A stretch of 64,000 nt of DNA from Bradyrhizobium iriomotense (GTDB lineage Bacteria; Pseudomonadota; Alphaproteobacteria; Rhizobiales; Xanthobacteraceae): positions 186,001 through 250,000 of the forward strand of contig NZ_JAFCJZ010000005.1 in NCBI RefSeq assembly GCF_018130765.1. The letters run 5' to 3'. Shown in pieces: positions 8,108 to 14,838 of this stretch. The translations under genes were made by a program, and so were the position numbers. The notes beneath the pieces are model-generated. The model was not told the DNA's origin and did not search any database. It saw nothing but the letters and a program-made list of their open reading frames with translations. How positions within the stretch are numbered: position 1 is the first letter of the stretch; every line of letters starts with the position of its first letter.

Positions 8108-8878
8108 TCAGCGCCCCTTGAACACCGGTGCGCGCTTTTCCAGGAACGCCATGCGCGCTTCCTTGGCGTCCTCCGTCTTGGACAGGGCCATCGTGATGTT
8201 CTGCTCGAAGCGGTAGGCATCGCGCGGCGGCATCAGTTCGACCATGTTCGCCGCGTTCTTTGCGTACTCCATCGCGATCGGGCTCTTCGAGGCGATCTCG
8301 CGCGCGAGCTTCATCGCTTCGGGAAGCAGATTCTCCTTGGTCGTGCAGGCCTCGATGATGCCGAGACGATAGAGCTCCGCGGCGGGCACGCGATAGCCGG
8401 TGAAGAACATCCGGCGCATCAGGGAGCGGCCGAACAACGTGTTCAACATCGCAGCACCGCCGGCGAGCCCAACATTGATCTCGGGCATGCCGAAGACGGC
8501 TTCTTCGCAGGCGTAGAAGATGTCGCAGGAGGCCATCAGGCCAACACCGGCGCCGAGCGCAACGCCGTTGATCGCCGCGATGACCGGCTTGGCGCATTCG
8601 CGGATGCAGTTGCCGGTCTCGCGCGTGATGCGGTTGTGGCTGTGAAACGCGCCGACCTTGGTCGGGTCCGGCCGATCCTTCAGATCTGCGCCGCTGCAGA
8701 ACACCTTTCCGGCGCCGGTCAGGATCGCAACCCTGACGTCCTGGCGCTCAGAGATCTCGTCGAACACGGCCACGATGCGGTCGCGCATGGCGCGGTCGAG
8801 CGCATTCACCGGAGGCCGGTTCAGCGTCACCAGCGCAATGTTATCGGACACTTCGAGGGTGACGATATCTCCTGACAT
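8108..8878 (-). CDS. Enoyl-CoA hydratase/isomerase family protein
   Basis: A crotonase-fold protein of 256 residues. The oxyanion-hole motif FCSGADLKD and the second loop INGVALGAG are present. Of the two hydratase glutamates, the one in FGMPEINVG is kept, whereas the position normally occupied by Glu in GGGCEL is Gly (GAGVGL). This argues for a non-standard crotonase reaction (isomerase, hydrolase, ring or C-C bond cleavage) rather than simple hydration. AGGAGG lies seven bases upstream of the ATG. It is the first gene of the minus-strand operon, downstream of a predicted promoter and TetR-type operator at 8931-8944. Confidence 0.9.
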   Translation of the reverse strand: MSGDIVTLEVSDNIALVTLNRPPVNALDRAMRDRIVAVFDEISERQDVRVAILTGAGKVFCSGADLKDRPDPTKVGAFHSHNRITRETGNCIRECAKPVIAAINGVALGAGVGLMASCDIFYACEEAVFGMPEINVGLAGGAAMLNTLFGRSLMRRMFFTGYRVPAAELYRLGIIEACTTKENLLPEAMKLAREIASKSPIAMEYAKNAANMVELMPPRDAYRFEQNITMALSKTEDAKEARMAFLEKRAPVFKGR

Positions 8879-8930
8879 GGGCTTCCTCCTTTGGCTTCTG
8901 TTTGTATTGCTTGCGGTCGTCTGCCTGCCC

Positions 8931-8944
8931 TGACCGATCGGTCA
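8931..8944. promoter_or_regulatory. TetR-type operator 1 (perfect 14-bp palindrome)
   Basis: TGACCGATCGGTCA is a perfect inverted repeat located 53 bases upstream of the hydratase ATG. The core GACCGATCGGTC recurs at 9008-9019 and 10801-10812, the last next to the tetR gene, so it is very likely the binding site of that regulator. It would lie at the transcription start of the minus-strand operon and block initiation when bound. Confidence 0.75.
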
Positions 8945-8954
8945 GCTTTTTGCG

Positions 8955-8983
8955 CTGATAACACCAACCGCTGTGACTTGCAA
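8955..8983 (-). promoter_or_regulatory. Predicted sigma70-type promoter of the acyl-CoA operon
   Basis: Read on the minus strand, TTGCAA (8983-8978) and TATCAG (8960-8955) are separated by 17 bases. Transcription would start near 8948, just before the palindrome at 8931-8944 and about 70 bases from the hydratase ATG. Each hexamer matches the consensus at four of six positions. The link to the operator strengthens it, but it remains a prediction. Confidence 0.4.
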
Positions 8984-9001
8984 TATCCTGCCGCTCACCT
9001 A

Positions 9002-9031
9002 TTGACCGACCGATCGGTCAGTCGATAGATT
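9002..9031 (+). promoter_or_regulatory. Predicted promoter of tctC with embedded TetR-type operator 2
   Basis: TTGACC (9002-9007) and TAGATT (9026-9031) stand 18 bases apart. The palindrome GACCGATCGGTC at 9008-9019 fills the spacer, the classical position for a repressor. Flanking bases extend the symmetry imperfectly. The start would fall near 9038, about 30 bases before the tctC ATG. Confidence 0.5.
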
Positions 9032-9067
9032 TCGCGGCAAGCAAGAACGACCTTCAGGAGGATTTCC

Positions 9068-10045
9068 ATGCCCAGGATCAGCCGACGCCAGGCGACAGCT
9101 CTGATCGCCGGCGCTCTCGCCGCGCCGCTTGGCGCGCCTGCAATCGTCCGGGCGCGCGCGTCGCAGATCTTCATCATCGTGCCTTATGCGCCGGGCGGCT
9201 CCATCGACAGCCTGATGCGCTCGATCGCGAAGGCCATGGCGGAAAGCCTCGATCAGCCGGTCCTGGTCGACAACAAGCCCGGCGCCAACGGCATCGTGGG
9301 ATCGCAATATGTGGCGCGCGCACCGAAGGACGGGTCGGTCCTCCTCGCGGGCGGCACCGGGCCGATTTCGCTGAACGTCCTGCTGCGCAAGAACCTGCCG
9401 TACAAGCTCGAGGACTTCGCCTCCGTCGCCATGCTCTGCAACGGGCCGCTGTCGCTCACCGTGAACGCGCGCACGCCCGCCACCGACGTCAAGAGCTTCG
9501 TGAGCTATGCCAAAGGCCGCGACAAACCGCTGTTCTACGCCACGCTCGGGCCCGGGAGCGTCACGCATCTGTTCGGGATCATGATGGGCAAGTCGATGGG
9601 ATTTGCCGTCACCGAGGTTGCCTATCGCAACAATCCGGCCTCCATCATGGAGACGCTGTCGGGAGAATGCGATCTCAATTTCGCAACGCCCGCCGCCGTG
9701 ATCGAGCATGCGCGCGGCGGTCAGCTCCGCATCCTCGCGCTCTCCTCGGACAAACGCATGGCGAGTTTCCCGGAGATTCCGACGCTGGCCGAATCCGGCT
9801 ATCCCGACCTCACGGCCTCGTTCTGGACCGCCCTGCACGCGCCGGCGGGCACCCCACGTGATGTCATCGCACGGCTGAACGCGGCGGCCAACGCCGCGAT
9901 GCAGAAGCCGGAGATCGCAAAGCAGCTCGAGACCGACGGCCTGATGGTGGATACCGGCGCACCGGAACGCCTCGACGCCCAATTGACCAAGGACGCCGCG
10001 CTCTGGGGGCCGGTGATCAAGGTGCAGAACATCGTTCTGGAATGA
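9068..10045 (+). CDS. Tripartite tricarboxylate transporter substrate-binding protein (TctC/Bug family)
   Basis: A 325-residue periplasmic binding protein of the Bug/TctC family. The N terminus has a Tat-like signal (SRRQATALIAGALAAP) with cleavage probably after VRARA. Family motifs PYAPGGSIDSLMR, VDNKPGANGIVG and GGTGPISLN are present. Such proteins capture carboxylates for TctAB permeases. No tctA or tctB is in the window, so it is an orphan. AGGAGG precedes the ATG. It is divergent from the acyl-CoA operon and shares its operator region, so it probably binds the acid, or a precursor, degraded by that operon. Confidence 0.93.
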   Translation: MPRISRRQATALIAGALAAPLGAPAIVRARASQIFIIVPYAPGGSIDSLMRSIAKAMAESLDQPVLVDNKPGANGIVGSQYVARAPKDGSVLLAGGTGPISLNVLLRKNLPYKLEDFASVAMLCNGPLSLTVNARTPATDVKSFVSYAKGRDKPLFYATLGPGSVTHLFGIMMGKSMGFAVTEVAYRNNPASIMETLSGECDLNFATPAAVIEHARGGQLRILALSSDKRMASFPEIPTLAESGYPDLTASFWTALHAPAGTPRDVIARLNAAANAAMQKPEIAKQLETDGLMVDTGAPERLDAQLTKDAALWGPVIKVQNIVLE

Positions 10046-10066
10046 GGCGCGGCCGCCGCCCGCCGG

Positions 10067-10741
10067 TCAGCGCGACTTGCGCCGGCCGACCTTGGACGGC
10101 TCCGCCCCGGGGAACTCGACCAGCTCGCCGCTTCGCAGGCCGTTGAAGATCATGTCGAAGAAGACGTCGGCGATCTGCTCGGGGGTCGCGGATTTGTTGG
10201 GATTGTACCAGCGATGCATCCAGTTGAGCGAGGACAGGATCAGGCGGCCGGTCATGGGAACATCGACCTTGCGGATTTCGCCGGCGTCGATGGCCTCCTG
10301 GATCAGGCCACGCAGAAAATTCTCGAAGCGGTCGCGGCGCGTCAGCCGTTCCTTGTGCCTGCTTCGATCAGGATCGTTCCAGAACGCGGTGGTGGAGGCG
10401 ATCCAGGCCCAGCGGTAGCGGCGGAAATATTCTGCGGTGGCGACCATGAATGCGCGGATCTTCTGCGACGGCGGCCCGTCGGGAATGCGGTCGCGCACGA
10501 ACAGATAGAGCTCGAGCGTCGAGCCGACCGCGACGCGCGCGTAGATCTCGTCCTTGTTGGAGAAGTGATGATAGAGCAGCGACTTGGAGATGCCGCAGGC
10601 GAGCGCGATGTCGCGCATCGATGTGCCCTCGAAGCCCTTGCTGGCGAACAGCCTGCCGGCCTCGGCAAGGATCTGCAGCACGCGGTCCGAGGCCTCGGCC
10701 TGGTTCGCAACGCCGTCCTTCATCGTTGACAGTTCAGTCAT
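10067..10741 (-). CDS. TetR/AcrR family transcriptional regulator
   Basis: A 224-residue TetR-family protein. The N-terminal helix-turn-helix covers about residues 20-70 (FEGTSMRDIALACGISKSLL then YHHFSNKDEIY). The C-terminal ligand domain resembles those of TetR regulators of acyl-CoA or aromatic-acid catabolism. It lies between the tctC gene (convergent) and the SMP-30 gene (divergent). A GACCGATCGGTC palindrome stands 60 bases upstream of its ATG, and two more copies stand between the acyl-CoA operon and tctC. It is thus likely an autoregulated repressor of the whole group, released by a CoA thioester. A GGAG run precedes the ATG at 10741. Confidence 0.93.
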   Translation of the reverse strand: MTELSTMKDGVANQAEASDRVLQILAEAGRLFASKGFEGTSMRDIALACGISKSLLYHHFSNKDEIYARVAVGSTLELYLFVRDRIPDGPPSQKIRAFMVATAEYFRRYRWAWIASTTAFWNDPDRSRHKERLTRRDRFENFLRGLIQEAIDAGEIRKVDVPMTGRLILSSLNWMHRWYNPNKSATPEQIADVFFDMIFNGLRSGELVEFPGAEPSKVGRRKSR

Positions 10742-10800
10742 GAACTCCGCAATCCATTCGTCAGCCAGAAGAGTCTTTAGAATGAAACTAGGTTTTCACC

Positions 10801-10812
10801 GACCGATCGGTC
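10801..10812. promoter_or_regulatory. TetR-type operator 3 between tetR and the SMP-30 gene
   Basis: GACCGATCGGTC recurs here in the 99-base divergent gap. On the minus strand TTGACC (10814-10809) could serve as the tetR -35 box, with the operator running into the spacer, the same design as at tctC. It can control both the regulator and the SMP-30 gene that starts at 10841. Confidence 0.7.
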
Positions 10813-10840
10813 AAGCCCGGCGATTCCCGCGGAAGGAACC

Positions 10841-11725
10841 ATGAGCGCAGCCCGCATCAGGCGCATCGGCGCCACCAGGGACCGGCTCGGCGAGAGCCCG
10901 GTGTGGGACGAGCGCGGGCAACGCCTCTATTGGATCGATTCCCTGGCCGGATTGATCCATAGGCTCGATCCCGTCACAGGCGTGGCCGAGCAATTCGATG
11001 TGCCCGCGCCGATCGGGTCGCTGGCGTTGCGAGGCGACGGCGGCGCGGTCCTGGCCCTCCGCAACGGATTCGCGGCTTACGATTTCGCCAGGCGCGCGCT
11101 GACGGAAGGTCCGTCGATCGGGCTCGACCACCCGAAGGTGCGGCTCAACGACGGCAAGGCCGATGCCCATGGCAACTTCCTCGCGGGCACGATGCATGGT
11201 GACCGCGCCCCGGATGAAGCGCCGCTCGGCGGCCTCTATCGGCTGGGCGCATCAGGCGCGCTGGAGCTGCTGGAGACGGATCTCGCCGTGAGCAACGGAC
11301 CGTGCTTCAGCCCGGACGGCCGGACCTTCTACATCGCCGACAGCGCTAGGCGGATCATCTGGGCCTATGACTACCGGGCGGACGGCCCCCTCGCGAACAA
11401 GCGGGTCTTCGTCGACACGGAAGCGCAGGGATCTGGCTGCGACGGCGCAACGGTCGATGCGGATGGTCATCTCTGGTCCGTGCTCGTGCGCATCGGCAAG
11501 ATCGCGCGGTTTGCGCCGAACGGAAGGATCGTGCGAACGATCGACATGCCGGTCCGTCATCCGACCAGCGTGACGTTCGGCGGCCCCGATCTCGACATTC
11601 TCTACGTGACGTCGATTTCACGCAGCCACGCTCTCAGGGACGACCACCCCGATGCCGGCGGCCTGTTCGCCATCGAGGGCCTCGGCGTTCGCGGACTGCC
11701 GGCGCACAGATTTGGCCCGGACTGA
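10841..11725 (+). CDS. SMP-30/gluconolactonase/LRE family hydrolase
   Basis: A 294-residue six-bladed beta-propeller of the SMP-30/gluconolactonase family. The metal ligand Glu lies in RLGESPVWD near residue 18; LNDGKADAHGNFLAGTM and SNGPCFSPDGRTFYIAD supply the Asn/Asp ligands. These calcium- or zinc-dependent enzymes hydrolyse lactones. Position next to tetR, with an operator 29 bases upstream, suggests it opens a lactone formed in the same pathway, for example after Baeyer-Villiger oxidation. AAGGAA precedes the ATG. The lactone is unknown; a sugar lactone is the main alternative. Confidence 0.9.
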   Translation: MSAARIRRIGATRDRLGESPVWDERGQRLYWIDSLAGLIHRLDPVTGVAEQFDVPAPIGSLALRGDGGAVLALRNGFAAYDFARRALTEGPSIGLDHPKVRLNDGKADAHGNFLAGTMHGDRAPDEAPLGGLYRLGASGALELLETDLAVSNGPCFSPDGRTFYIADSARRIIWAYDYRADGPLANKRVFVDTEAQGSGCDGATVDADGHLWSVLVRIGKIARFAPNGRIVRTIDMPVRHPTSVTFGGPDLDILYVTSISRSHALRDDHPDAGGLFAIEGLGVRGLPAHRFGPD

Positions 11726-11737
11726 CGGGGCTCTCCA

Positions 11738-12655
11738 CTACCGCGCCGATCTCTTGACCTGTTTCGGCACGTTTTCCGCCATGTAGTCCACGAACACCCT
11801 GATCTTCTCCGGCAAGTAGCTGCTCTGGAGAAACGTCGCATACATGCCCTCGTCGAAGGTGGAATTCGTCACCCGGAAGCCCGGCAGCAGACGTATCAAG
11901 CGTCCACGCTTCAGCTCCTCTGCCACAGTGTAATCATCCAGCAGGGCGATGCCGTGCCCACCGGCGGCGAGATCGCAAAGCACCACCCCGTTGTTGCTGC
12001 TGAAGGACGACGGCACGACGATCTCACGCAGCCTGTTCCTGTGCATGAACTTCCAGACCACGTCGTCCGGACCCATCCAGTAGGTCAGGCAATTGTGGCG
12101 GGTGATGTCCTCCGGCTCGCGCAATTTCGGCATCCGGGCGACATAGTCCGGTGCAGCCACGAGAATCCGCTCGCTTCTCAGCAGCCTTCGCTGCATGAGG
12201 GCCGGATCTTTCGCCGCCTGGATCTGGAAGTCGACGTCGAATTCATCTTCGCGAAGCTGGGGACGCCGCTCGGACAGGCGCAGCTCCACCTTCAATTCCG
12301 GATAGAGCTTCTGAAAGCCCGGGATCAGCGGCGACAGCACCTTGATGCCGAATAGTGTCCGCGAGTGCACCCGTAGCGTTCCGCGCGGCGCGGTCTGCAG
12401 CGCGAGCGCTGCGGCCTCGGCATCCTCGATCCCGTGCAGCACCTGCTCGGTGCGCTGGAAGAAGATCTTGCCGGCATCGGTCAATCCGAGATGGCGCGTG
12501 CTGCGGTTCAGAAGCTGCACGCCGAGCTGCGCCTCGAGCTCGCCGATATAGCGCGACACCGACGCCGGCGAGAGCCCGACGCGGCGCCCCGCCGCCGAAA
12601 AGCTGCCCTCGCGGACGGCGCTGACGAACAATTCCATGGCCTGGAGGCGGTTCAT
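11738..12655 (-). CDS. LysR family transcriptional regulator
   Basis: A LysR-type regulator of about 305 residues. The N-terminal winged helix-turn-helix is clear (FSAAGRRVGLSPASVSRYIG), followed by a two-lobed LysR substrate domain. I start at MNRLQAMELF (ATG 12655), the standard LTTR start; an ATG at 12667 and a TTG at 12676 are in frame. It is divergent from the luciferase-like monooxygenase at 12819, which it may control through the 163-base gap. Its stop lies 12 bases from the SMP-30 stop, in convergent orientation. The inducer is unknown. Confidence 0.92.
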   Translation of the reverse strand: MNRLQAMELFVSAVREGSFSAAGRRVGLSPASVSRYIGELEAQLGVQLLNRSTRHLGLTDAGKIFFQRTEQVLHGIEDAEAAALALQTAPRGTLRVHSRTLFGIKVLSPLIPGFQKLYPELKVELRLSERRPQLREDEFDVDFQIQAAKDPALMQRRLLRSERILVAAPDYVARMPKLREPEDITRHNCLTYWMGPDDVVWKFMHRNRLREIVVPSSFSSNNGVVLCDLAAGGHGIALLDDYTVAEELKRGRLIRLLPGFRVTNSTFDEGMYATFLQSSYLPEKIRVFVDYMAENVPKQVKRSAR

Positions 12656-12818
12656 CGATCTTTTCATATTCTGCAAAGGACATGCTCAGATTACGTCAAT
12701 TGTTCGAAAAAGCTCAAGGCCCTAACGTCATGAGAACGCGTCGCAAGAGCGACCGGCGGATCGCAAATGCGACCGCGTGGATCGCGAGCGCGACCACGAT
12801 CAGCGGAGGAAGCAATCG

Positions 12819-13901
12819 ATGGAATTCGGCGTATTCATTCTGGCGCAGCAGCGCGGCTATCATCAGAGCTCGCAGCAGGTGATCAACAACGCCGTCGAGC
12901 AGACGGTCGCCGCCGAGCACGCCGGCTTCGATACGGCGTGGTACGCCGAGCACCATTTCAACAATTACAGCCTCTGCCCTTCGCCGCTGATGATGGTCGC
13001 CCATTGCGCGGGCCTCACCAAGCGCATCCGCCTCGGCTCCGCCGTCTGCGTGCTGCCGCTGTATCACCCGGCGCGGCTGCTCGGCGAAATCGGCTTTGCC
13101 GATACGGTCTCGAACGGGCGCCTCGATCTCGGCATCGGCTCGGGCTACCAGAAGTTCGAGTTCGACCGCTTCGGCGTGGACCTCGACCATTCGCATGCGC
13201 TATTTGCCGAATTCTACGACGTGCTTCAGGCCGGCATGCAGCAGCGGATCTTCTCCTATTCCGGTGAGCATCTGAAGATGCCGCCGACCGCCATCGCCGT
13301 GCGCACGGTGCAGAAACCGATGCCACCGATCTGGGTCACGTCCGGCCATGGCGAGACGCTCGGCCGCGCCATTCGCGACAATCACAACCTGTTCGTCACC
13401 GCGCTCCTGAACGGCCTCGACGCAATCAAGGCCTTGCGCGAACGTCTCGAGGGGATCGCAGCGAAGGAAGGCCGCTCCATCGACGATACGCATTTCGGCT
13501 TCCTGCGCTGTGCCTATGCCAGCGACAATGACAGCGAAATCCAGTCGTATCTCGACAATGCGCGCTTCCAGCGCCGGCTCTCCGAAAGCCTGAAGTTCCG
13601 GCGCGCCCAGAGCGACGACGGCTATCTGATCAAGGAGGAAGCCGGACCGAACGACATGAGCCTGGAGACGATGCGGAGCAACCTGCCTGTCGGCAGCGTC
13701 AACCAAGTGATCGATCGCATGCTGGAAGAGATCAGCATCCTCAAGCCGACCCACATCGCGCTTCAGACCCAGCTCGGTGATTTCGATCAGCGCACGATGC
13801 TGCGCCAGATCGAACTGTGGGGCAGCAGGATCATCCCCGCGATCCGGAAAGAACTGAAATCCGGCCGCGGCAAGGTCGCAAGCGAAGCGGTCTCGGCATA
13901 G
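12819..13901 (+). CDS. LLM class flavin-dependent oxidoreductase (luciferase-like monooxygenase)
   Basis: A bacterial luciferase-like TIM-barrel protein of 360 residues. Family motifs include FDTAWYAEHHF, LGSAVCVLPLYHP, GRLDLGIGSGYQ and the C-terminal part that closes the barrel. Such enzymes use reduced FMN (or F420) and oxygen. A flavin reductase gene follows 37 bases downstream, so a two-component FMNH2 monooxygenase is likely. GGAGGA precedes the ATG at 12819 by eight bases; an in-frame ATG at 12777 lacks such a site. Its role beside an SMP-30 lactonase could be Baeyer-Villiger or hydroxylation chemistry; this is inference. Confidence 0.92.
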   Translation: MEFGVFILAQQRGYHQSSQQVINNAVEQTVAAEHAGFDTAWYAEHHFNNYSLCPSPLMMVAHCAGLTKRIRLGSAVCVLPLYHPARLLGEIGFADTVSNGRLDLGIGSGYQKFEFDRFGVDLDHSHALFAEFYDVLQAGMQQRIFSYSGEHLKMPPTAIAVRTVQKPMPPIWVTSGHGETLGRAIRDNHNLFVTALLNGLDAIKALRERLEGIAAKEGRSIDDTHFGFLRCAYASDNDSEIQSYLDNARFQRRLSESLKFRRAQSDDGYLIKEEAGPNDMSLETMRSNLPVGSVNQVIDRMLEEISILKPTHIALQTQLGDFDQRTMLRQIELWGSRIIPAIRKELKSGRGKVASEAVSA

Positions 13902-13938
13902 GCGCACCGGGGCGAAGAGCGAGGTTCGGAGGCACGTC

Positions 13939-14454
13939 ATGGGATGCCAGATGTCTCAAATGACCGATGTCCGCTCGGTCGAAGCCGCCGAATTCCGGCT
14001 GGCCATGCGCAACCTCGCGAGCGGCGTCGCAATCGTGGCGACGGGAACGGAAACCACACGGCGCGGGCTGACGGTCAGCTCCGTCACCTCGCTGTGCATG
14101 GACCCGCCCTGCCTTCTCGTCGGCGTCAATTCAAGCTCCGAGACGCATGCCGCCATCCTCGCCAACGGCCGCTTCGGGATCAGTCTCCTCGGCAGCGGGC
14201 AGGAGGATCTGGCACTGCGTTTCGCCGGCGGCGCCAAGGGCATCGATCGCTTCGCCACGGCGCCGTGGGAGCAAGGCATTCTCGACGTGCCGCTGCTCGA
14301 ACCGGCGATCGGCGCCCTGGAATGCGTGCTGCATCATCACCAGGTGGTCGGCACGCACGGCCTCTTCATCGGCAGGATCGTGGCCACCCGCGGCGGCAAC
14401 GGCGATCCCCTCGTCAATTTCCAGGGCGCACTGCGCGCGCTGCCGCAAGCCTAG
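13939..14454 (+). CDS. Flavin reductase family protein
   Basis: A 171-residue split-barrel flavin reductase of the HpaC/ActVB type. The fold is marked by SGVAIVATG, RRGLTVSSVTSLCMDPP, LLVGVN and GRFGISLLG, and the C-terminal HHHQVVGTHGLFIGRI. It supplies reduced FMN from NAD(P)H. It directly follows the luciferase-like monooxygenase, its natural partner. GGAGG lies six bases before the ATG. Two further in-frame ATGs follow within eight codons, so the exact start is slightly open. Confidence 0.93.
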   Translation: MGCQMSQMTDVRSVEAAEFRLAMRNLASGVAIVATGTETTRRGLTVSSVTSLCMDPPCLLVGVNSSSETHAAILANGRFGISLLGSGQEDLALRFAGGAKGIDRFATAPWEQGILDVPLLEPAIGALECVLHHHQVVGTHGLFIGRIVATRGGNGDPLVNFQGALRALPQA

Positions 14455-14521
14455 CCGCACCCCTGGTGGCGATCCTGCTATCATCAGCCATCAGGCCGTA
14501 AGCGCGAGAGGGAGCCGCGTC

Positions 14522-14821
14522 GTGATCATCGAATGCCTGGACGGCGGTGCCGTTCGTCTGAACGAGCCATTCGACTTCCGAAAATTCAAGCTGGTGCTGC
14601 GCGCCAATGTCCGCACGGACACGCAGAGCTGGAACGGCATCACGCTTCTCGACGATCGCGATGCGCTCGTCTCGATCGATCTGGTCCCGACCCTGCCGGG
14701 CCGCCCCGACGATGCAAGCTGGGACCAGGGCTACGCCGTGATGGTGGCCAAGGCCCGCGAGCATGGCTGGATCGATGCCGAGCGACAGGCGATCCGCGCG
14801 CATATCGAACGAATCCCCTAG
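14522..14821 (+). CDS. Conserved-looking hypothetical protein, 99 residues
   Basis: A small GTG-started frame beginning VIIECLDGGAVRLNEPF with GAGGGAG about ten bases upstream. The composition is balanced and protein-like (FRKFKLVLRANVRTDTQSW, ALVSIDLVPTLPG, and a charged C-terminal helix with AKAREHGWIDAERQ). The open frame extends far upstream, but that part overlaps the flavin reductase out of frame and reads as noise. No known domain is recognised. It stands 67 bases after the flavin reductase and is convergent with the aldehyde dehydrogenase. It may belong to the monooxygenase unit. Confidence 0.6.
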   Translation: MIIECLDGGAVRLNEPFDFRKFKLVLRANVRTDTQSWNGITLLDDRDALVSIDLVPTLPGRPDDASWDQGYAVMVAKAREHGWIDAERQAIRAHIERIP

Positions 14822-14838
14822 CCGCAGTCGTCCCAAAA

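Noticed and set aside
8107..8220. A 38-residue N-terminal extension of the acyl-CoA ligase
   Set aside because: It lies inside the hydratase gene, is Arg/Pro/Ser-rich, and the family N terminus begins at 8106.
12677..12818. LysR-type binding site in the divergent gap, including TTCGAA and two ACGTCA repeats
   Set aside because: The elements are short and no convincing T-N11-A dyad with supporting copies was found, so no site is called.
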